Positions 8,478-15,525 of a DNA stretch of 64,000 bases are shown here, piece after piece. Below the pieces are notes generated by a model, which was not told the DNA's origin, did no database searches, and worked only from the letters and a program-made list of their open reading frames with translations. The first letter of the stretch is position 1; the number at the start of each line of letters is the position of its first letter. Made by a program: the position numbers and the translations under genes. The stretch comes from Salegentibacter_A chungangensis (lineage in GTDB: Bacteria > Bacteroidota > Bacteroidia > Flavobacteriales > Flavobacteriaceae), in the NCBI RefSeq assembly GCF_042678405.1, contig NZ_JBHTLI010000001.1, positions 62,001-126,000 on the forward strand, written 5' to 3'.

Positions 8478-9719
8478 TTAATTAAATTTTCTTTTTTCGA
8501 ACCATTTATCATTTAATGACAAACCTATAGAAATTTTGAAAAAGTTCTCTTTAATTAGATCGGAATCTGTCGTACCGCGCTGTCCATACTCAATTCCGAG
8601 GTTTGCATTAGAGAAATTTGCTCCGACAGGTAATCCAACTCCAAAAGATATGCCAAACTCATTAATGCTCTCATTCCTCAGGTGCAATCCAGTCTCCTCA
8701 AATCGCAGTCCGGCTCTGTAAACAACTCGTTTAAAATAACTTGTCAGGGAGTTGTACTGAGGAATAAAATACCCCCCTAAACGATAATGCGCCGCGTCCT
8801 GATAAGCAACATTTTCATCGCCGGTGTTGAAACTGTTCCCAAATGCACTGGTTCCTCTTCCCGTATATTCACCACCTACAAACCACGAATTAGGCTTTCC
8901 AAGTCCGGCTCCAACTGTAAGCTCTGAAGGAAGGTCGAACTGAGAATCTACTCTTTCAAATTCGTGCTTATCTAAAACCACTTCTCCCGTACCCAGGAAC
9001 GCAATAGTGGAAATCTCCCTATAATTCTCTGAATCCAGACGAGCTTCTGGAGCATAACTGGCAGAGGCATGTAATTTCAGGTTATCTGAAATCATTCGCT
9101 GGTAATCTACCCCGAACTTAAAATTAAAACCAATTATATCGGTTCTCCTGATATCCCTGGTCCCGAGCTCTATGCCTTCACGGGCAACAGATCTTCTGTT
9201 CTGGAAGTTTCCGAAGTTATACTGGGCATCAACCCCAACACTCAAACTTTCACTAATTTCATATGCGGCAGTAAGGAAAACTTTATTCATTCCTCCTCTT
9301 CCGGTAAGTCTGCTCCCCTGATTTTCTTCCACATCAAGAATTCTGTATCCTACCGAAGTATAAGGCATTACCCCAAGACCAAAACCAAATTTACCCACAG
9401 GAACACCTATTGCCAGATAATCCAAAGAGGTGATCTTAGCACGGTCTTCAGCTGTATTAGTCTGTAATTTAACTCTTTCGTGGCTTCCACCTACTGAATA
9501 ATTTGTTAATTTAAGTCGTCCGTAAGAAGCTGGATTCCTGAGGTTCAGGTGGATACTGTCAGAAAAGGTACTTAATCCACCCATCGAGCGGTTCTCTACA
9601 GTCCCTTTAAAATTAGTGAGTCCAATCCCGTAGTAAGAGTATGGCGAAGAAACGTTTTCCTGAGCGGATGCCATCACTGTAAAAAATACAGCTACGATTA
9701 CTATAAATCGTTTTATCAT
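8478..9719 (-). CDS. Outer membrane beta-barrel protein of unknown role
   Basis: A 413-residue protein with a signal peptide (MIKRFIVIVAVFFTVMASAQ), followed by YYGIGLTNFKGTVENRSMGG and LNLRNPASYG. That opening is shared with FadL/PorV-like Bacteroidota barrels. Alternating hydrophobic strands continue to the end, including GFGLGVMPYTSVGYRI and FGISFGVGLPVG. Its ATG overlaps the coaX stop by 4 nt, and it precedes the TPR protein and lptC. It may be a small-molecule channel or an accessory of envelope assembly. The ligand cannot be read from the sequence. Confidence 0.75.
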   Translation of the reverse strand: MIKRFIVIVAVFFTVMASAQENVSSPYSYYGIGLTNFKGTVENRSMGGLSTFSDSIHLNLRNPASYGRLKLTNYSVGGSHERVKLQTNTAEDRAKITSLDYLAIGVPVGKFGFGLGVMPYTSVGYRILDVEENQGSRLTGRGGMNKVFLTAAYEISESLSVGVDAQYNFGNFQNRRSVAREGIELGTRDIRRTDIIGFNFKFGVDYQRMISDNLKLHASASYAPEARLDSENYREISTIAFLGTGEVVLDKHEFERVDSQFDLPSELTVGAGLGKPNSWFVGGEYTGRGTSAFGNSFNTGDENVAYQDAAHYRLGGYFIPQYNSLTSYFKRVVYRAGLRFEETGLHLRNESINEFGISFGVGLPVGANFSNANLGIEYGQRGTTDSDLIKENFFKISIGLSLNDKWFEKRKFN

Positions 9720-10447
9720 TGAGTCTTATTAAATTCTAAAATGCAGTTCAATCCCTCCAAAAGAAAATTCGGGTTGGCAAATATGCTATTTTTTACCCGC
9801 ATAGACAAAATTTGCGTATCACCACCTGTTAAAATAACTGTTAAATTCTTATTTTCAGAAAGATAAGCATCAATAAAACCTTCTATCTCCATAGTCGTCC
9901 CGGCAACCACTCCGGTCCTTATACTGCCTTCGGTAGAATTCCCTATCAGCCCCTCCTGCTCATCTGCCCGTACAAGCGGCAAACGCGATGTAAATTGATT
10001 TAAAGCTCTGAACCTCATTTCCAGTCCAGGCGAAATTGCTCCTCCAAGGTATTCTTCCCTGTCATTTTTAAAATCGTAGGTAATACAAGTTCCCGCATCT
10101 ATCACTAGAACATTTTGTGACGGATACTTCCCGACCGCCGCAGCCATAAGTGCGATCCGGTCTTTTCCCAGGGTTTCAGGAGTAGCATATAAATTATAAA
10201 AAGGCAGATTGGTGTTCTGATCCAGGATAAGCAATTCGAAATGCTTCTGAAGCTCTTTTTCTATTTCCGGAACCTCATTTACTACCGAAGAAAGGATCGC
10301 TTGTTCAATTTCGGGGTGGTTTTGAAAAAAAACCGGAAATTTTTTAAAAAAATCTTTCGTGGCAAATGCTGTTCTGTCTATAAGCTCACCAGACTGAAAA
10401 ACAGCAATTTTGGTGGCGGAATTCCCTATATCTACTACTAAATTCAT
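9716..10447 (-). CDS. coaX: Type III pantothenate kinase
   Basis: A 243-residue cytosolic enzyme that phosphorylates pantothenate, the first step of coenzyme A synthesis. The ASKHA-fold motifs are present: phosphate loop DIGNSATK at residues 6-13, GKDRIALMAAA, DAGTCITYD near 120 and GGAISPGLEMR near 140. Length matches the family (about 240-260). It is the first gene of the minus-strand run towards ppiD and overlaps the next gene by 4 nt (ATGA), which indicates translational coupling. Confidence 0.95.
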   Translation of the reverse strand: MNLVVDIGNSATKIAVFQSGELIDRTAFATKDFFKKFPVFFQNHPEIEQAILSSVVNEVPEIEKELQKHFELLILDQNTNLPFYNLYATPETLGKDRIALMAAAVGKYPSQNVLVIDAGTCITYDFKNDREEYLGGAISPGLEMRFRALNQFTSRLPLVRADEQEGLIGNSTEGSIRTGVVAGTTMEIEGFIDAYLSENKNLTVILTGGDTQILSMRVKNSIFANPNFLLEGLNCILEFNKTQ

Positions 10448-10499
10448 TCAGGTTTTATTGAGAAAGCTAAAATACAAAAGCATTTTTTTAAAATTTCCT

Positions 10500-10530
10500 T
10501 TGTGAGTTCCTAAAAATGAAATTATATTTG
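10500..10530 (+). promoter_or_regulatory. Promoter of tRNA-Phe
   Basis: TTG at 10500-10502, a 20-nt spacer and a perfect TATATTTG at 10523-10530 match the Bacteroidota sigma-A promoter pattern. Initiation near 10537 leaves a short leader before the tRNA at 10552. Confidence 0.7.
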
Positions 10531-10551
10531 CCACCGCTTAAACAAGCAACT

Positions 10552-10624
10552 GGTGCCTTAGCTCAGTTGGTAGAGCAAAGGACTGAAAATCCTTGTGTCC
10601 CTGGTTCGATTCCTGGAGGCACCA
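10552..10624 (+). tRNA. tRNA-Phe (anticodon GAA)
   Basis: A full cloverleaf folds by hand. The acceptor is GGTGCCT/AGGCACC with discriminator A at 10624. The D-stem is GCTC/GAGC and the anticodon stem AAGGA/TCCTT, with anticodon GAA at 10585-10587. The T-arm is CCTGG-TTCGATT-CCTGG, slightly shifted. Length is 73 nt. The terminal CCA is not fully encoded (ACCT follows). A promoter lies upstream and an intrinsic terminator directly downstream. A second, altered copy of the 3' half occurs at 10955-11004 beyond a GIY-YIG nuclease gene. Confidence 0.97.
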
Positions 10625-10637
10625 CCTTTAAAAACCC
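10599..10637 (+). repeat. tRNA 3'-end direct repeat, left copy (inside tRNA-Phe)
   Basis: This is the left partner of the repeat at 10955-11004. Two blocks are identical in both copies: CCCTGGTTC (10599-10607) and the 25 nt at 10613-10637, covering the T-stem, acceptor 3' strand and 13 nt downstream. The two blocks are separated by GATTC here. It looks like an attachment-site-type repeat at a tRNA 3' end. Confidence 0.85.
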
Positions 10638-10661
10638 AAGCTACTTAGCTTGGGTTTTTTT
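10633..10661 (+). terminator. Intrinsic terminator of tRNA-Phe
   Basis: The arms AACCCAAGCTA (10633-10643) and TAGCTTGGGTT (10646-10656) form an 11-bp stem with a 2-nt gap, followed by a T-run. The stem's first bases belong to the repeat shared with the copy at 11000. Confidence 0.85.
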
Positions 10662-10672
10662 ATTTTTGGCAG

Positions 10673-11065
10673 ATGCACTTCCTCTATATTCTTTATTCTA
10701 AAAAGACAGATCGCTATTATATAGGTGAAACTTCAGATATCCGGAACAGACTAAAACAGCACCAGCAACACCACTTTAAGTATAATTTTACCGAAAAAGC
10801 CGAAGACTGGGAATTGAAATTACAGTTCGAAACGACGAACAGGGAGGAGGCCCTTTATCTCGAGAAGTTTATCAAGCGAATGAAAAGCAAAATCCTTATC
10901 AGTAAAGTAATACAAAACCTCTCATTACTTTCTGACATACTTAATAAAAAGCAGCCCTGGTTCCCCCGATGCCTCGGGGCTGGAGGCACCACCTTTAAAA
11001 ACCCGCTTCAGCTGAAGCGGGTTTTTTTATTTCCGTATTTTTCTCATTCATATCTAATGATGTAA
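10673..11065 (+). CDS. Single-domain GIY-YIG nuclease downstream of tRNA-Phe
   Basis: A frame of 130 codons starting 12 nt after the tRNA-Phe terminator. Residues 1-75 are a minimal GIY-YIG domain: Y5-I6-L7 and Y16-I17-G18 form the motif, R26 in NRLKQH and E64 in ALYLEKF are the expected catalytic residues, and a basic segment (KRMKSK) follows. Such domains cut DNA. Stand-alone copies are abundant in Bacteroidota and their roles are mostly unknown. From about residue 95 the frame is translated from a repeated tRNA 3' end and then a terminator stem, so the natural C-terminus is an insertion-junction product. The domain call is secure; mobility is inferred. Confidence 0.85.
   Translation: MHFLYILYSKKTDRYYIGETSDIRNRLKQHQQHHFKYNFTEKAEDWELKLQFETTNREEALYLEKFIKRMKSKILISKVIQNLSLLSDILNKKQPWFPRCLGAGGTTFKNPLQLKRVFLFPYFSHSYLMM
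10955..11004 (+). repeat. tRNA 3'-end direct repeat, right copy with altered T-loop
   Basis: CCCTGGTTC (10955-10963) and a 25-nt block (10980-11004) are identical to the 3' end and flank of tRNA-Phe. The offset of the 25-nt block is 367 bp. Where the tRNA has GATTC, this copy has a 16-nt palindrome, CCCCGATGCCTCGGGG (10964-10979), so the copy cannot form a normal T-loop. It has no 5' half and is not a functional tRNA. Confidence 0.85.
11000..11028 (+). terminator. Intrinsic terminator after the GIY-YIG gene
   Basis: A perfect palindrome (AACCCGCTTC...GAAGCGGGTT, centred on AGCT near 11011) is followed by seven T. It sits at the same place relative to the tRNA repeat as the terminator at 10633, so both copies carry the pair of repeat plus terminator, though the stem sequences differ. 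Confidence 0.8.
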
Positions 11066-11263
11066 CATATCCCCCAATACGGAAGATCAGGTTAAAGATT
11101 AAATGATTTTTTGGTAATAGAGAATTTTGCTTAGGCATAATCCTTAAAAAGACAGGAAGATCTTTTTTAGAGAAAACGCAAAAAAATCCCTGTCGGGCCT
11201 TTAGAACTTGCCCGATCACAGATTAGGAGGGTGACATTTCAAACCAGGTAGACAATTACAGGT

Positions 11264-11413
11264 CTATACGGTATACAGCACTACATTAACAATGGCACTA
11301 ATTATTGCAAAGAAAATTAGGGCCAGCGCAAGAGTTACCAAGATCTTAGCAAAGATGTTAAGACCTCTCAGACTTCCTTTGTAATTGTGAACGAATTCTG
11401 TAAAAATTTCCAT
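11264..11413 (-). CDS. Small single-helix membrane protein (49 aa)
   Basis: An unlisted short frame from an ATG at 11413 to a TAG at 11264. It encodes an amphipathic N-terminus (MEIFTEFVHNYKGSLRGLN) followed by one long hydrophobic helix (ILVTLALALIFFAIISAIV) and a short NVVLYTV tail. No signal-peptidase or lipobox site is visible, so it should stay in the inner membrane. A good promoter (TTG, 19 nt, TAACTTTA) lies 35-64 nt upstream on the same strand, which is the main argument that it is expressed. I do not recognise the family. Confidence 0.55.
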   Translation of the reverse strand: MEIFTEFVHNYKGSLRGLNIFAKILVTLALALIFFAIISAIVNVVLYTV

Positions 11414-11650
11414 AAGCACGACTTTTTAAATTACACTTCAACTCTCCTAAAGTTAAGATCTTACAGAGCCTTCTCAAAAATTAATCGATGAATCAAAAAT
11501 AAATTAGCCGTAATGCAAAAGCTTGATTTTCAAAAGGGAATAAAGGCTAGCTTTCCTACACAAAACTGGTGTTTTTGCTAATTTCCGGATAAAAAATGCA
11601 AATGATTTTTTACCTGTCTGAATTTATCGCCATACCAAATCCCGCAAAAA
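11414..11650. other. Non-coding stretch
   Basis: Apart from the promoter at 11448-11477, I see no gene, repeat or RNA structure here. A plus-strand frame at 11596-11787 runs through the terminator of the receptor gene and into its antisense strand, so it is not counted as a gene. Confidence 0.6.
11448..11477 (-). promoter_or_regulatory. Promoter of the 49-aa protein gene
   Basis: On the minus strand, TTG (11475-11477), a 19-nt spacer and TAACTTTA (11448-11455, seven of eight consensus positions) form a Bacteroidota-type promoter. The leader to the ATG at 11413 would be about 30 nt. Confidence 0.55.
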
Positions 11651-11680
11651 AAAGGATCCCGAAAATAATTTCCGGGATCC
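11646..11680 (-). terminator. Terminator of the TonB-dependent receptor gene
   Basis: GGATCCCG (11654-11661) pairs with CGGGATCC (11673-11680). Read on the minus strand, the stem is followed by eight T. It lies 34 nt past the receptor stop codon. Confidence 0.8.
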
Positions 11681-11713
11681 AGGATGATAGTTGTATAGGA
11701 AGAATGAACGCTA

Positions 11714-14143
11714 TCAACCCCCCGCCCTGTTCAGTTCTTCCAAATTATTTTGGCGGGTTTTTCTTTCGGCTTTGCTTCCCTTGCTGAAGTTATAGCGTAA
11801 GCTGAGACTCACGGCCTGATTTCCGAAGTACTGGTCCAGCACAAAACGGTTCCCGGAGTATTCAGCATCTACGTGCATATCCATAGTTTTAAAAACATCG
11901 GTCGCATTAAGACTAACACTCAGCTTATCATCCATAAAAGATTTTCTAAACCCAAGGTCCAGCCACCACTGCTCATCAATATTATAGATCCCGTAGGCCA
12001 TTGGTCCGCGAAAGGTGGCATTGAGTTCCATTTTTATATCTGCCGGCAGGTTTATCTGGTGATTACTTTGCAACATATAAAACAGATTATCGTTGTGAAT
12101 TGACTCCCCATCTATCTCAAAATCATAATCCTGCTGATTAAACACCAGGTTATTATTCATCTTCCAGAAAGAAGTGAGCTCGAACGGGGCTACAATAGTT
12201 GCACTATAACTCTTAAAACTTTCAATATTCCTCTGGCTTAAACTGGTTTCCCTGGTTTCCGGGTTGGTACTAGGCACCTCTGCCATATAATTGACTGTAT
12301 TATCATAGCTTAGCATCAGGTGATACTTCTTAAAGAAGGTCTGGGAAACCTGAAAAGTATTATTGATCTGGGATTTCAGCCCTGGATTACCAACCACATA
12401 GGTATAAGGATCAAGATAGAAAATCACCGGGTTCAGGCGCTCATAATCTGGTCTCGTGATCCTGCGACTGTAGGAATAGTTCAGTTTATAATTCTCACTT
12501 ACTTTTTGCTCCAGTGAGAAGTTCGGGAAAAGCTCAAGATAGTCCTTATCATTCACTTCATTCATACTGAAGGAACCCCCTTTTCCTTTGGTTTGTTCGG
12601 CCCTTAACCCCAGCTTCAGATTCCAGGTGTCATTAAACCTGTTGCTGTAACTGGCATAGGCGGCATATATCTCTTCTTCATACCTGAACTTATCACTTAT
12701 AGAAGGATCAAGAACGCGATCTCCATTAACCTCTCTGAAGTATTTCAATTCACTGTCTGAGATCACTTTACTTGTTTTTACCCCCAACTCAAGATTTGAA
12801 GTTTCAGAAAGAGGTGTGCTGAAGTCAACTTTAGCCGAATATATATCGTAATCAGAATCGCTTTCACTAAACAGATTTTCTAAGCTGTTTGGCGTATCAT
12901 CCGGGTAAGTAAAGAAATTTCTGAACCTTGAATCGCTCTCCTTCTTAAGTCTTACGTAGTCTAGATCGGCAGAAATCGTGGTTCCTACAGTATCAAGTTC
13001 CCCTACGTAATGGAAGTTAAGTCTTCCCGTGGCATATTCCTCATTATTATGGTTATTGGCCTCAATATTTGCAATGTTGTTATTTTCGGCATCTGTAAGC
13101 CTGGAATAGGTATCCCAGTCTCCAACCCGATCCTGGTAGGTAAAATTGAAGACTCCTCCCACACTGTGGCGTTCATTAATATCATAATCGGTTCCCAGCT
13201 GAAGGGAAGGAATAAGCCTCTTACGCTCATCGGTCCCTATTTGCTCAAAGCCTTTTAATCCGTCTTCTACAGGAAACGTCCTTGAAATCTCCTGATCTCT
13301 GATCATTCCCCGTTCAGCGACATCAAGATTCAAAAAAGAATTCCATTTGTCCTTTTTATAATTAAGGTTAAGCCCGCCATTGAGGAGTTGCTGCTCATTG
13401 TACTTAAAACCGGCATAAATGCTACCGTTCACACCGGCAAGACTGTTCTTTTTAAGATTGATGTTTAAGATTCCTGCAGCACCTTCAGCATCATATTTTG
13501 CCGAAGGATTGTTGATGACCTCAATATTTTTGATGTTTTCGGCGGGCATCCCTTCCAAAAGAGCCTGTAGTTCTGTCCCCGATAAATAGCTAAGCCTGCC
13601 ATCTATCATCACTGCCACCCCCTGTTTTCCGTTTATTCTGAATTCGCCATTCTGGTTTACGCTCACTCCGGGAGCACGAGAGAGCATATCAAACGCGGTA
13701 TTCCCCGAGGCTATGGCAGTTCCTTCCACACGCATTACCATATTACCGTTATCCACTTCTACCCTCGGCCTCCAGGTCTTCACCAGTACCTCGTTGAGCA
13801 TAGTAGCTTCCTCATTCATCACCACCTCCCCAATATCCTTTGTAAAACCGGGACCGGTGATCTCGAAGCCCCGTGTATAGGATGGCTTATATCCTATAGC
13901 GCTGAACTTTAACATATAGGTCCCGGTATAGGAAGGTTTAAGTTTAAAATTACCGTCTATATCGGTAGTAGTTCCTGTAATCAAGGTGGAATCGGGCAGC
14001 TTCATAACCGAAACGGTCGCAAATGGTATGGTCTCGTCTTTTTGGTCATAAAGCTCCCCCTTTATGATTCCATCTTGCCCTAACAATAATTGACTAAATA
14101 AAAAACTGACAATTATTACACTAAATTTTTGATACAACTTCAT
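11714..14143 (-). CDS. TonB-dependent receptor-like protein, OMP_b-brl_3 family
   Basis: An 809-residue outer membrane protein. In order it has a signal peptide (to about residue 22, LLLGQ), a carboxypeptidase-regulatory-like domain (GELYDQKDETIPFATVSVMK, about 27-115), a plug domain (FDMLSRAPGVSVNQNGEFRI and VMIDGRLSYLSGTELQ, about 150-240), and a long beta-barrel from about 250. The family imports unknown ligands or senses envelope state, and is often paired with LytS/LytTR regulators in Flavobacteriia. Here the kinase operon is divergent, 200 nt away, with phased repeats between them. No susD-like partner is adjacent, which argues against a polysaccharide locus. Confidence 0.88.
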   Translation of the reverse strand: MKLYQKFSVIIVSFLFSQLLLGQDGIIKGELYDQKDETIPFATVSVMKLPDSTLITGTTTDIDGNFKLKPSYTGTYMLKFSAIGYKPSYTRGFEITGPGFTKDIGEVVMNEEATMLNEVLVKTWRPRVEVDNGNMVMRVEGTAIASGNTAFDMLSRAPGVSVNQNGEFRINGKQGVAVMIDGRLSYLSGTELQALLEGMPAENIKNIEVINNPSAKYDAEGAAGILNINLKKNSLAGVNGSIYAGFKYNEQQLLNGGLNLNYKKDKWNSFLNLDVAERGMIRDQEISRTFPVEDGLKGFEQIGTDERKRLIPSLQLGTDYDINERHSVGGVFNFTYQDRVGDWDTYSRLTDAENNNIANIEANNHNNEEYATGRLNFHYVGELDTVGTTISADLDYVRLKKESDSRFRNFFTYPDDTPNSLENLFSESDSDYDIYSAKVDFSTPLSETSNLELGVKTSKVISDSELKYFREVNGDRVLDPSISDKFRYEEEIYAAYASYSNRFNDTWNLKLGLRAEQTKGKGGSFSMNEVNDKDYLELFPNFSLEQKVSENYKLNYSYSRRITRPDYERLNPVIFYLDPYTYVVGNPGLKSQINNTFQVSQTFFKKYHLMLSYDNTVNYMAEVPSTNPETRETSLSQRNIESFKSYSATIVAPFELTSFWKMNNNLVFNQQDYDFEIDGESIHNDNLFYMLQSNHQINLPADIKMELNATFRGPMAYGIYNIDEQWWLDLGFRKSFMDDKLSVSLNATDVFKTMDMHVDAEYSGNRFVLDQYFGNQAVSLSLRYNFSKGSKAERKTRQNNLEELNRAGG

Positions 14144-14190
14144 CGCTAATAATTTTTGGTTGATTAATTTTTTTCAATCAGCTGATGGTC

Positions 14191-14198
14191 CAAAGATG
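14191..14198 (-). promoter_or_regulatory. Candidate -7 element of the receptor gene
   Basis: Read on the minus strand this is CATCTTTG, seven of eight matches to TAnnTTTG. No TTG lies 19 nt upstream, so an activator would be needed. The phased repeats begin 34 bp further upstream. Confidence 0.35.
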
Positions 14199-14231
14199 CA
14201 ATGATGATGGGCTTTCAGGAAGTTGATTCTG

Positions 14232-14284
14232 ATGAAACGGGAATCAAGATGAATGAAACGGGATTTAGGAGGAATGAAACAGAA
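14232..14284. promoter_or_regulatory. Three 21-bp-phased repeats, probable LytTR binding site
   Basis: ATGAAACGGGA occurs at 14232-14242 and 14253-14263, and ATGAAACAGAA at 14274-14284. The spacing is exactly 21 bp, two helical turns, so all copies face the same side of DNA. LytTR-domain regulators are known to bind direct repeats with this period, and the complementary strand shows their typical GTT core (CCCGTTTCAT). The repeats lie between the divergent receptor and kinase-regulator genes, 60 bp before the kinase ATG. The third copy sits where the -33 element of the plus promoter should be. Confidence 0.65.
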
Positions 14285-14305
14285 GCAGAACATTTAAAAT
14301 TTCAG

Positions 14306-14313
14306 CAACTTTG
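14306..14313 (+). promoter_or_regulatory. Candidate -7 element of the kinase-regulator operon
   Basis: CAACTTTG matches seven of eight positions of TAnnTTTG. There is no TTG 19 nt upstream, where the third phased repeat ends instead. This is the layout of an activator-dependent promoter with a leader of about 25 nt before the ATG at 14344. Confidence 0.4.
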
Positions 14314-14343
14314 GTTTATTATCAACTATTAAACCTGTGAGCA

Positions 14344-15525
14344 ATGAAGACCGGTAACTTAAAGCATTTATTTTTCTATTTTTACAAGGAACTAAAACTA
14401 ACTGCCATTAGAACTTTTGCAAAAAAACCTGAACAGGAACTGAAAAAGAAACCTGGCCGGCTAGCATTGTTTTTCGAGAAAGCGGGAATCGCTGCAATCA
14501 CCACATTATTTGTCTACACCACATTCATATTCCTGAATTTAGGAACCAAAATGTTTACCCGGGAAGGGGTTTCCATGCTTAGCCGTTTCAATCTTTATGA
14601 ATTACTTTTCGCCTTTTGTTTTCTGTTAGTATTATTCTGGATACATTCTAAAATTTCACAATTTCTGGAACGGCCGTTCTTTAAAAAAACGAACTCCTTC
14701 AGAAAATCCCTAACAGAAGCATTATTGGTAGTTATTGCTACCGTTATAGCGTTAGGCCTTATAAACTTCCTTCCGCTATTCTTACTTTTTCCCGATATCG
14801 ATCCCCCGGCAAAAGCCATACGCCGAGGCTTTGTTGTAAGCACCATCATCTCACTTTTCTTCTATTATTATGTAGAGCGTCAACGCAGCACCGGACGACT
14901 GCAGGCGGAGATGCTTCGCTCTGCCCGACTTCAAAAAGAAAATTACCAGGCCCAACTTAAGAACCTGAAAGATCAGCTACAGCCTCACTTTCTGTTTAAC
15001 AGCCTAAACGTACTCAGTTCTCTAATACTAAAAGACCAGCACCAAGCCCTGGAATTCACTCAAAAATTATCAGACCTCTACCGTTCCTTTCTTGAAAGCG
15101 GAAAGGAAAGCCTGATCCCTTTAAAAAGAGAGATAGAAATTTCCAGGGATTATTGCTACCTGCTAAAGACAAGGTTTGGAAAAGCCGTACAGTTCAATTT
15201 TAATGTCCCAGACGATCAAAACGAAAATAAGGTTCCACCCGGCTCCTTACAATTACTTATTGAGAATGCCGTAAAGCACAATGGCTCCACATCAAAGCTT
15301 CCGTTAAAGGTGGATATTTACCAGGAGGAAGATTTTCTTATTGTCAGAAACAACCTTAAACCCCGCAAGGAAGCCCTGAAGACTACAAGAACCGGCTTAG
15401 AGAACATAAAGAGACGTTACCAATACCTTACAGACCGAAAGATAGAAATTGACAGGACCGAAACAGAATTCATCGCCAAACTTCCCTTACTTAAAGTAGA
15501 AGACTATGAACATAGTAATCATTGA
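14344..15525 (+). CDS. LytS-type sensor histidine kinase
   Basis: A 393-residue inner-membrane kinase. Four membrane helices are visible at about 38-60, 85-107, 128-152 and 162-180. A short coiled-coil linker follows (RLQAEMLRSARLQKENYQAQ). The His_kinase (LytS/YehU) phosphoacceptor box is QLQPHFLFNSLNVLSSLIL, with His near residue 214, and a compact ATPase domain has QLLIENAVKHNG near 302. There is no periplasmic sensor domain, so sensing probably occurs in the membrane. The gene overlaps the response regulator by 20 nt and is divergent from the outer membrane receptor. Confidence 0.9.
   Translation: MKTGNLKHLFFYFYKELKLTAIRTFAKKPEQELKKKPGRLALFFEKAGIAAITTLFVYTTFIFLNLGTKMFTREGVSMLSRFNLYELLFAFCFLLVLFWIHSKISQFLERPFFKKTNSFRKSLTEALLVVIATVIALGLINFLPLFLLFPDIDPPAKAIRRGFVVSTIISLFFYYYVERQRSTGRLQAEMLRSARLQKENYQAQLKNLKDQLQPHFLFNSLNVLSSLILKDQHQALEFTQKLSDLYRSFLESGKESLIPLKREIEISRDYCYLLKTRFGKAVQFNFNVPDDQNENKVPPGSLQLLIENAVKHNGSTSKLPLKVDIYQEEDFLIVRNNLKPRKEALKTTRTGLENIKRRYQYLTDRKIEIDRTETEFIAKLPLLKVEDYEHSNH

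Noticed and set aside
10516..10701. 61-codon frame across tRNA-Phe
   Set aside because: It translates the tRNA and its terminator, and has no protein-like features.
10995..11219. 74-codon minus-strand frame
   Set aside because: It ends in the GIY-YIG terminator palindrome, is low in typical codon pattern and matches no family.
11596..11787. 63-codon plus-strand frame
   Set aside because: It runs over a terminator and antisense to the receptor gene.
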